Part shown: piece after piece, positions 7,442-13,775 of the stretch
Layout of the letters: each line of letters begins with the position of its first letter
How positions within the stretch are numbered: position 1 is the stretch's first letter
DNA from: Balneolales bacterium
Lineage (GTDB): Bacteria > Bacteroidota > Rhodothermia > Balneolales > Natronogracilivirgulaceae
Length of the DNA stretch: 15,460 nt
NCBI GenBank assembly: GCA_007127695.1
Contig: SKYW01000216.1
Location: 1 to 15,460, forward strand
Direction: 5' to 3'
Notes under the pieces: model-generated
Told to the model about the DNA's origin: nothing
Database searches by the model: none
Seen by the model: the letters and a program-made list of their open reading frames with translations, nothing else
Position numbers and translations under genes: made by a program

Positions 7442-9610
7442 ATGAAGCAAATTATTCAAGATCTCAAATCCGGTGAAACCATACTTCAGGATGTCCCGGT
7501 CCCGAGGGCGGGAAGCGGCAAGGTGCTCATCAAAACACACCGTAGCCTGGTCTCACTCGGCACGGAAAAAATGCTGGTCAGTTTCGGGAAAGCAAACCTG
7601 TTTGAAAAAGCACGGCAGCAGCCGGAGCGCGTAAAAATGGTTCTGGACAAAATGAAAGCCGACGGGGTATTTCCGACCATCGAGGCGGTATACCGAAAGC
7701 TGGACACCCCGCTGCCGCTTGGATACAGTCAGGCCGGTGAAGTGGTTGCCGTTGGAAAGGGCGTTTCGGGTTTCAAAACGGGTGACCGTGTCATTTCAAA
7801 CGGACATCATGCCGAATATGTGGCTGTCCCGGAGAACCTGGTTGCAAAAATTCCGGATGGGGTTTCGTATGAGGAAGCCGCATTTACTGTAGTTGGTGCC
7901 ATCGGCCTGCAATCCATCCGGTTGATCCAGCCCTCCCTGGGCGAAACGGTTGTCGTGATCGGTCTGGGTCTTATAGGTCTGATAACAACCCAGCTCCTGA
8001 AAGCCAGTGGCTGCCGTGTCATCGGCTTTGACGTGGATGAGGATAAACTGAACCTGGCAAAAAAACTGGGCATCAAGATAGTTCATTCGGGTCAGCAGGA
8101 TCCGGTCCGTTATGTCGAGCAGCAGACCGGTCATGCCGGGGCAGATGCGGTCATCATTACGGCATCCACAAAATCGAATACCGTCATCAAGCAGGCCGCT
8201 AACATGAGTCGGAAGCGCGGCCGGATTGTGCTGGTAGGTGTGATCGGACTGGATATCGACCGCTCGGATTTCTACGAAAAAGAGCTCTCTTTCCAGGTTT
8301 CCTGCTCTTACGGACCCGGCCGGTATGACGAGAACTACGAACAAAAGGGGCAGGACTATCCACTGGCCTTTGTCCGCTGGACCGAGAACCGTAATTTCAA
8401 GGCGGTTCTGCAGTCAATTCAAACTGGAAATCTGGACGTCTCATCCCTTATTACCGAACGGGTTCTGCTGGAGCGGTATCAGAATATTTACGGGGATATG
8501 GAAGGATCGAAGTCCGTAGCCTCGATACTTGAGTATCCATTGAAAAGTGAGGAATCCACCACATCCGATGCCGCACAGCGCACAGTCCACCTCGGTAAAG
8601 CCACGGCCAAGAGTGGCAAGGGTGTCAAAGGCGGTAAAGGTATCATCGCTGTCGTCGGTGCCGGCAATTTCACACAGGCGGTTGTACTGCCCTCATTGAA
8701 AGCCGCCGGCGCATCGGTCAAGTACATCGTAAGTTCCGGTGGTCTTTCCGGCACCACTCTGGCAAAAAAATTTAATATCGGCAACAGTTCGACGGACCTG
8801 GAATCCGTTCTTGAGGATGCGGAAGTGGGTGCTGTAGTCATCACCACACAGCACAATCTGCATGCGGGAATGACCATCCAGGCGCTCGAAGCCGGGAAAC
8901 AGGTGTTCGTGGAAAAACCGCTGGCACTGAATGAAGAGGAGCTGGGTGACATTGTCGAAGCTGTGAACCGGACCGGAAACACGGTCGCTGTCGGTTTCAA
9001 TCGCCGCTTTTCGCCCCATGCCAGAAAAATGAAAGCCATTCTGGGTCCGGATTGCGGTCCCGTGAACATCATCGCAAACATGAATGCCGGTTACATCCCC
9101 CCGGAAGTCTGGGTACATGATGTGGAAACCGGTGGCGGGCGCATCATCGGGGAGGCGTGCCATTTTGTGGATCTGATCACGTATCTGACAGGTTCGGAGG
9201 TGGTGGAAGTCAGTGCGCAATGCATGGGTACCGAGTATATTGAGAACACGGACAATGCATCCATCCATCTGAAATACCGGAACGGGTCGTTGGGGGTCAT
9301 CAACTATTTCTCGAATGGTAGTAAGTCCTACTCCAAAGAGCGTGTGGAAGTATACTGGCAGGAGAAAAATCTGATCCTGGACAATTTCCGGCAACTGCAT
9401 GGATATGGGGTGAAAAGCGGACTTTCCATGTCAAACCGGCTGCTCAAAACCAGGCAAAGCAAAGGGCACAAGCAGCAGTTCGCTTTGCTTCAGAAGTTCT
9501 GGACCGAAGGTGGCGAACCGCTCATTCCATTCAGCGATCTGGTTAACACCACCAGAACAACATTCGCAGCAATTAAAAGCTTGAAAGAGAAGCAATTCGT
9601 GGATGTCTGA
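7442..9610 (+). CDS. Bi-domain oxidoreductase: MDR alcohol-dehydrogenase-like + Gfo/Idh/MocA
   Basis: This 722-residue protein fuses two NAD(P)-dependent modules. Residues about 1-365 form a medium-chain dehydrogenase/reductase: a GroES-like part (PLGYSQAGEVVAVGKGVSGFKTGDRV, 92-117), then a Rossmann domain with GLGLIG (174-179) and a cofactor-binding 'GFDVDEDKL'. The usual zinc ligands are not seen: the GHE motif is replaced by LGYSQAG, the catalytic Cys region reads SLVSLGTE, and the four-Cys structural zinc lobe is absent. A Lys/Gly-rich linker (about 383-400) leads to a Gfo/Idh/MocA domain (about 400-722) with GAGNF (406-410), the sugar-oxidoreductase motif VEKPLAL (490-496) and 'GGGRIIGEACHFVDL' with His574. 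This fusion is a recognised type in polysaccharide loci, often near heparinase-like genes, and probably oxidises, reduces or epimerises a nucleotide sugar; the substrate is unknown. No Shine-Dalgarno sequence precedes the ATG. Confidence 0.9.
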   Translation: MKQIIQDLKSGETILQDVPVPRAGSGKVLIKTHRSLVSLGTEKMLVSFGKANLFEKARQQPERVKMVLDKMKADGVFPTIEAVYRKLDTPLPLGYSQAGEVVAVGKGVSGFKTGDRVISNGHHAEYVAVPENLVAKIPDGVSYEEAAFTVVGAIGLQSIRLIQPSLGETVVVIGLGLIGLITTQLLKASGCRVIGFDVDEDKLNLAKKLGIKIVHSGQQDPVRYVEQQTGHAGADAVIITASTKSNTVIKQAANMSRKRGRIVLVGVIGLDIDRSDFYEKELSFQVSCSYGPGRYDENYEQKGQDYPLAFVRWTENRNFKAVLQSIQTGNLDVSSLITERVLLERYQNIYGDMEGSKSVASILEYPLKSEESTTSDAAQRTVHLGKATAKSGKGVKGGKGIIAVVGAGNFTQAVVLPSLKAAGASVKYIVSSGGLSGTTLAKKFNIGNSSTDLESVLEDAEVGAVVITTQHNLHAGMTIQALEAGKQVFVEKPLALNEEELGDIVEAVNRTGNTVAVGFNRRFSPHARKMKAILGPDCGPVNIIANMNAGYIPPEVWVHDVETGGGRIIGEACHFVDLITYLTGSEVVEVSAQCMGTEYIENTDNASIHLKYRNGSLGVINYFSNGSKSYSKERVEVYWQEKNLILDNFRQLHGYGVKSGLSMSNRLLKTRQSKGHKQQFALLQKFWTEGGEPLIPFSDLVNTTRTTFAAIKSLKEKQFVDV

Positions 9611-9632
9611 TGCGTGCAAGCACCAAAATGGC

Positions 9633-10712
9633 ATGAATAAAAAAATCACACTGCTGCTTCCGGTGAGCAATCAACCCAGATATTTGAAACGAATTCATTT
9701 ACTGGTAAAACTGGGTTATCACATCACCGTGTACTACTTCGACCGGGACCTGCAGGTGCCTGAGATGGATGGCAGTCAGCTACAATTCAAGAAGCTTGGG
9801 GCCATTAGAGACGGAAATTACCTTAAAAGGATGCTGCCTCTGCTCAAAGCGGTTCGTATCATCAAAAAGGACCGGTCACCGGTGGTTTATGCCTTCAGTG
9901 TCGATCTCCTGTTGGCGGCCGTGCTGGCTGGAAAATCCGACATCATTTTTGAAATCGGGGATATAAGGGAGGTCAAGTCGACTCTGTTCAATCGCATATA
10001 TGCCAGACTTTTAAAAAAGTGCTCACGAATTATTGTTACATCCGATAAATTTGCATCCTATTTGAGTGAGACCTACCGTGTCGATCCGCATAAGTTCGTA
10101 TTTCAACCCCATCTGCTCGAAAAACATCAGTTTGATGCGAAATCTCGTGTCAGAAACAAAACCCTGCGATCCGGCGATGCTCTTTACGTAGGTTTCATCG
10201 GCTTGCTTAGATATACATCGGTTGGCCGGTTGCTGGAAGAGACGCATGACAATCCCAGGCTCAAGATCCGGATTCACGGAAGGGGAGCTTACCGGGATGA
10301 AGTCGCGGAAAAGATGAACACCTCCAAGGATTATTTCGGAGGTGCATTCAACTATCCGGAAGACTTGCGAAAAATCTATGAGTCCATCGACATCAATTTT
10401 GTGATGTATGACTCTTCCGATACCAATGTGACCATGGCCCTGCCCAACAAGCTGTATGAATCTATATATTTTGGCACGCCGCTGATCGTTTCGTCAGGCA
10501 CGTACCTGTCCGAGATTGTGCAGGAGTGGGAGATCGGCCTGGTATGGGACTACAACCGCATCAACACGCTTTGTGAGTATTTAAGCTCAAAGGAATTTCG
10601 GGATCAATATCCGGAAATGGTGCGGAATGTCATCGGGATTCCCGACGATGATATTCTGCGAAAGAAGGATGAACTGCCGGAGTTGTTCGCGAATCTTGAA
10701 CCACAGCATTGA
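9633..10712 (+). CDS. GT4-like glycosyltransferase
   Basis: This 359-residue GT-B-like glycosyltransferase probably works in repeat-unit assembly. From ATG 9633 the protein opens with the basic/hydrophobic strand MNKKITLLLPVSN; 'SDIIFEIGDIRE' (102-113) and 'LLKKCSRIIVTSDKFASYL' (126-144) match the N-terminal domain of GT4 relatives. The C-terminal domain begins near 'GDALYVGFIGLLRYTSVGRLLE' (181-202) and includes RIHGRGAYRDE and 'MALPNKLYESIYFGTPLIVSS' (268-288), the position of the donor-binding motif. The canonical EX7E is not complete there, although Glu276 is in the right place for the first Glu. An ATG at 9603 would add ten residues and overlap the preceding stop by 8 nt; I prefer 9633 because the first beta strand follows it immediately. 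The gap from the preceding gene is then 22 nt, and the heparinase-like gene starts 1 nt after its stop. Confidence 0.85.
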   Translation: MNKKITLLLPVSNQPRYLKRIHLLVKLGYHITVYYFDRDLQVPEMDGSQLQFKKLGAIRDGNYLKRMLPLLKAVRIIKKDRSPVVYAFSVDLLLAAVLAGKSDIIFEIGDIREVKSTLFNRIYARLLKKCSRIIVTSDKFASYLSETYRVDPHKFVFQPHLLEKHQFDAKSRVRNKTLRSGDALYVGFIGLLRYTSVGRLLEETHDNPRLKIRIHGRGAYRDEVAEKMNTSKDYFGGAFNYPEDLRKIYESIDINFVMYDSSDTNVTMALPNKLYESIYFGTPLIVSSGTYLSEIVQEWEIGLVWDYNRINTLCEYLSSKEFRDQYPEMVRNVIGIPDDDILRKKDELPELFANLEPQH

Positions 10713-10713
10713 G

Positions 10714-12294
10714 ATGTTGAACAAACTGCTTTTATACATCAATACACTTCATCACCTGACCTTCAGGCAGGTTTTCTTCCAGGCATGGTACCCAATTCGT
10801 GATTCCGTGATTTCACACGCGCGATATTACAGGCGATACCGACGTGACCATCCCTCCATCACACTGAAAAAACTTTCGCTCAAGCCACCCCTCAGAAAAA
10901 AAACGACCTTTACCTCGCCTGCTACATTTACTTTCCTGAATCAATCAAAACATTTTGAGGTGTCCATTGACTGGAACTATTCGGGCTACGGGAAGCTCTG
11001 GACCTATCATCTCTCCTATTTTGACTATCTCAACCAGGAGAATCTGGCGGCGGAAGAAGGAGTGGAACTCATCCAACGATTTATCCGTGAAATGCCAGAT
11101 CTTGCCGATGCAAGGGAGCCTTACCCTGTCTCACTCAGGCTGATAAACTGGCTGAAGTTTCTGTACCGCCACAACATCGATGATCCCGACATCAATGCGT
11201 TCATGATGGCGGAGCTGCACACGCTGAACCGCCGGCTTGAGTACCATCTGATGGCCAATCATCTGCTGGAAAACGCATATGCCATGACAATTGGCGGGTA
11301 CTGTCTGCGGCATGCGCCGCTTTATCAGAAAGGATTGCGGTTGCTTATGGAACAACAGGAAGAGCAAATACTGATTGACGGCGCCCATTATGAGAAGAGT
11401 CCGATGTATCACCAGATGCTGCTTGACCGGCTTTTGGATGTCATAAATTTTACCGGCTCCGATGCTGATCCGAAGTTGAAAGAAATAGCTGAAAGGATGC
11501 TTTCCTGGCTGCAGGAGATGACGTTCACTGATGGCTCTGCTCCGTATTTCAATGACGCAACTCCGGGAGAAGCCCCCTCAACAAATGACCTTCTAAGATA
11601 CGCGAAACTTCTTGGTATCAGTCCGAAAGGAGTTGGATTAACAAAGAGCGGTTATCGTGCATTTCGATCCGTAAACTATGAAATGGTGATCGATGCGGGC
11701 AGCATCGGCCCCTCCTATCAGCCCGGGCACAGCCATAACGATGCCGGATCCTTCGTACTTTACGCTCATGGCAAACCACTGATCGTTGACACCGCAGTCT
11801 CCACATACCAAGCCAACGAACGCAGATATTACGAGCGAAGTGTCCGGGCACACAACACCACACATGCCGAAGGTGTGGAACCATCCGAATTGTGGGGAAG
11901 CTTTCGTATTGGACGCAGGGAGAGCGTGAGGATCTCCAATGAATCAATAAAGGAAATCAGTATTCTTCGCGACTCGCCGCTTTATTCCTCCTGCCGCATC
12001 CTCCGAACCGTGTTTTGCGATGAAAAAACCGTGACCCTGACGGACGAAATCAGGGGCAAATGCAATGACAAGCCTTTTCTGGCTCATTTTCATTTTTCAC
12101 CGGGCATCAACGTTGACATCCATGATGATACCATAGAAACAGAGGAGGCAACCATTCAATTCGAGCATCACAGCAACGTGCAGCTGCAGGAGTGTCAAAT
12201 TGCAGCCGGTTTCAATAAACTTGAGAAATCGGTGAAAATCGTCGCCTTTTTTCAGGATCGCTTGAAGACACGTTTCCAGATCAAAACCCGCTGA
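10714..12294 (+). CDS. Heparinase II/III-like (alginate lyase family) protein
   Basis: From ATG 10714 the protein has 526 residues. An (alpha/alpha) toroid-type N-terminal part includes WNYSGYGKLWTYHLSYFDYL (87-106), RLINWLKFLYR, 'MANHLLENAYAMTIGG' (180-195) and 'GAHYEKSPMYHQMLLDRLLD' (223-242). The heparinase II/III beta-sandwich part starts near 312 with 'GYRAFRS...MVIDAG' and carries GHSHNDAGSF (338-347) and RRYYERSVRAHNTTHAEG (370-387). The conserved His341, Tyr373 and His380 fit the His/Tyr pattern of this lyase superfamily, so it is not an obvious pseudo-enzyme. Such enzymes cleave uronic-acid polymers by beta-elimination. No signal peptide is seen: the N-terminus is amphipathic and basic. 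The frame extends 29 codons upstream into the preceding gene, but that part lacks family features and would overlap it by 86 nt, so 10714, directly after the previous TGA, is the likely start. Confidence 0.88.
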   Translation: MLNKLLLYINTLHHLTFRQVFFQAWYPIRDSVISHARYYRRYRRDHPSITLKKLSLKPPLRKKTTFTSPATFTFLNQSKHFEVSIDWNYSGYGKLWTYHLSYFDYLNQENLAAEEGVELIQRFIREMPDLADAREPYPVSLRLINWLKFLYRHNIDDPDINAFMMAELHTLNRRLEYHLMANHLLENAYAMTIGGYCLRHAPLYQKGLRLLMEQQEEQILIDGAHYEKSPMYHQMLLDRLLDVINFTGSDADPKLKEIAERMLSWLQEMTFTDGSAPYFNDATPGEAPSTNDLLRYAKLLGISPKGVGLTKSGYRAFRSVNYEMVIDAGSIGPSYQPGHSHNDAGSFVLYAHGKPLIVDTAVSTYQANERRYYERSVRAHNTTHAEGVEPSELWGSFRIGRRESVRISNESIKEISILRDSPLYSSCRILRTVFCDEKTVTLTDEIRGKCNDKPFLAHFHFSPGINVDIHDDTIETEEATIQFEHHSNVQLQECQIAAGFNKLEKSVKIVAFFQDRLKTRFQIKTR

Positions 12295-12371
12295 TATGCG
12301 CTGTTCGCCATGGATTTATGCCTTTATTATCTTTCATGAACAGCTTCATCAGAGTGCCATTTCTCATCCGG

Positions 12372-12399
12372 TTTGTTTATATGAAAAACTGTAAATTTG
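12372..12399 (+). promoter_or_regulatory. Candidate Bacteroidota-type promoter (TTTG ... TAAATTTG)
   Basis: In the 149-bp gap between the heparinase-like gene and the last glycosyltransferase, TAAATTTG (12392-12399) is a full match to the TAnnTTTG -7 element known from Bacteroidota promoters. A TTTG lies upstream at 12372-12375. The spacing of 16 nt is slightly short of the usual roughly 17-23. Transcription would start near 12406, giving a leader of about 38 nt before TTG 12444. It suggests that the last glycosyltransferase can be transcribed separately. The motif match is observed; promoter activity and the phylum are inferred. Confidence 0.4.
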
Positions 12400-12422
12400 T
12401 TCCATTCCCGGACCATGCAACT

Positions 12423-12434
12423 ATCATTAATGAT
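12423..12434. repeat. Perfect 12-bp palindrome before the last glycosyltransferase gene
   Basis: ATCATTAATGAT is identical to its own reverse complement. It ends 9 nt before the TTG start at 12444 and lies just downstream of the expected start of transcription from the candidate promoter. It could be an operator, or a small RNA hairpin (4-bp stem, TTAA loop) in the ribosome landing area. About four such 12-bp palindromes are expected by chance in a window this size, so only its position makes it notable. Confidence 0.3.
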
Positions 12435-12443
12435 TCGCAGTAA

Positions 12444-13661
12444 TTGAAGGTTCTTTTTCTCACAGATAATTTTCCACCAGAGGTCACCCCGGCGGCAACC
12501 CGCACGTATGAACATTGCAGGGAGTGGGTCAAGCTGGGTGCCGAGGTGACCGTTGTCACCTCATTTCCCAATTTCCCCTATGGGAAAATCTATGATGGAT
12601 ACAAGAACAGGAGAATTCAGAAAGAGGTTGTGGATGGCATCCGGGTTGTCAGGGTGTGGACCTACCTTGCCGCCAATCAGGGGTTTCTGCGCCGAACCAT
12701 TGACTATCTGAGTTATGCCGTCAGTTCATTTTGGGGCGGTTTATTTCAGAAAGCGGACATCATCGTTGCAACATCGCCGCACTTTTTCATTACCTGGTCG
12801 GGTGCCGCACTCTCATTTTTCAAAAGGAAACCGTGGGTTTTTGAGATCAGGGACCTTTGGCCGGAGTCTATTATCAGTGTTGGCATGCTGGAGGATGGGT
12901 TTGTATATCGCTCTCTGGAAAAAATTGAGTTGCGGCTGTACAAAAGTGCAGATCACATCGTCCCCAACACCGATGCCTTCAAGACAAATCTGGTGGGACG
13001 CGGGGTCCCGGCGGAAAAAATATCTGTGATTCCAAACGGAACCAATTTTGAGTTGTTCACCCCGCGTGAGCCTGACCCGGAACTCGTCTCCTCGCTTAAA
13101 CTTGAGAACAAATTTGTAGTTGGATATGTGGGCACACTTGGCATGGCGCATGCCCTCGATTTTGTGATCAGCTCCATTGCCCGGCTGAATGACAACAATA
13201 TCCATTTCCTGTTTATCGGGGACGGCGCCGAGAAACAAAATTGCATCAAGCTTGCCAGAGAACTCCAGCTGGAAAATATCACTTTCCTTGATTCCGTGCC
13301 AAAACAGGTCATTCCCGATTATCTGGCAGTCATTGATGCTTCACTGGCTCCGCTCAAGAAAACCGAAACTTTCAAAACCGTGATCCCATCCAAGATCTTT
13401 GAGGCCGGTGCCATGGGCAAACCCATGCTGCTTGGTGTGGACGGACAGGCCCGCTCTATTGTGGAGGAGTTTGACTCCGGATTGTATTTCGAGCCGGAGA
13501 ATACGGATGACTTCATTGAGAAAGTAAGGATGCTGGCCTACGACAAGAAATTACATGAGCGTCTGGCAAAGGGAGGACAAAAGCTTGCAAAAGCATTCGA
13601 CCGGAAAAAGCTCGCGGCTGAAATGCTGGAAGTTCTCAAGCGAGTAGCGCAATCCAAATGA
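12444..13661 (+). CDS. WbuB-like GT4-family glycosyltransferase
   Basis: This 405-residue GT-B glycosyltransferase resembles WbuB/WbnA-type enzymes, which often transfer N-acetylated deoxy-sugars; that specificity is inferred. Recognisable parts are the first strand and loop 'KVLFLTDNFPPEVTPAATRTYEH' (2-24), VTSFPNFPYGKIYDGY (38-53), 'FEIRDLWPESI' (133-143), 'VIPNGTNFELF' (195-205), 'VVGYVGTLGMAHALDFVI' (225-242), 'FLFIGDGAEKQ' (255-265), and 'IPSKIFEAGAMGKPMLLGVDGQA' (314-336) at the donor site. Glu320 takes the place of the first Glu of EX7E; the second is not conserved. The start is TTG 12444: TAA (12441-12443) lies directly before it in frame, no ATG follows until residue 148, and the beta-1 strand begins at the next codon. 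A 149-bp gap with a candidate promoter precedes it, so this is the one gene of the locus likely to have its own promoter. It ends 114 bp from the convergent gene. Confidence 0.92.
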   Translation: MKVLFLTDNFPPEVTPAATRTYEHCREWVKLGAEVTVVTSFPNFPYGKIYDGYKNRRIQKEVVDGIRVVRVWTYLAANQGFLRRTIDYLSYAVSSFWGGLFQKADIIVATSPHFFITWSGAALSFFKRKPWVFEIRDLWPESIISVGMLEDGFVYRSLEKIELRLYKSADHIVPNTDAFKTNLVGRGVPAEKISVIPNGTNFELFTPREPDPELVSSLKLENKFVVGYVGTLGMAHALDFVISSIARLNDNNIHFLFIGDGAEKQNCIKLARELQLENITFLDSVPKQVIPDYLAVIDASLAPLKKTETFKTVIPSKIFEAGAMGKPMLLGVDGQARSIVEEFDSGLYFEPENTDDFIEKVRMLAYDKKLHERLAKGGQKLAKAFDRKKLAAEMLEVLKRVAQSK

Positions 13662-13775
13662 CCAGAATCTCTGCTCGATATCCGATCGTCGGCCAGCTTA
13701 GTAAACTTCGTTGCATCAGGCTGAACTAATCGGTCAGATTGCGAGAAGAGGCACAATACTTCGCAACTGCGACCA

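Noticed and set aside
10627..10713. Upstream extension of the heparinase-like gene to 10627
   Set aside because: It would overlap the preceding glycosyltransferase by 86 nt and adds a Cys/Arg-rich stretch unlike the family; the ATG at 10714 fits better.
13662..13775. Possible bidirectional terminator between the convergent genes
   Set aside because: The best stem I found (TTGCGA/TCGCAA near 13739-13766) is 6 bp with a 16-nt loop and no T-run on either side, so it is not a convincing terminator.
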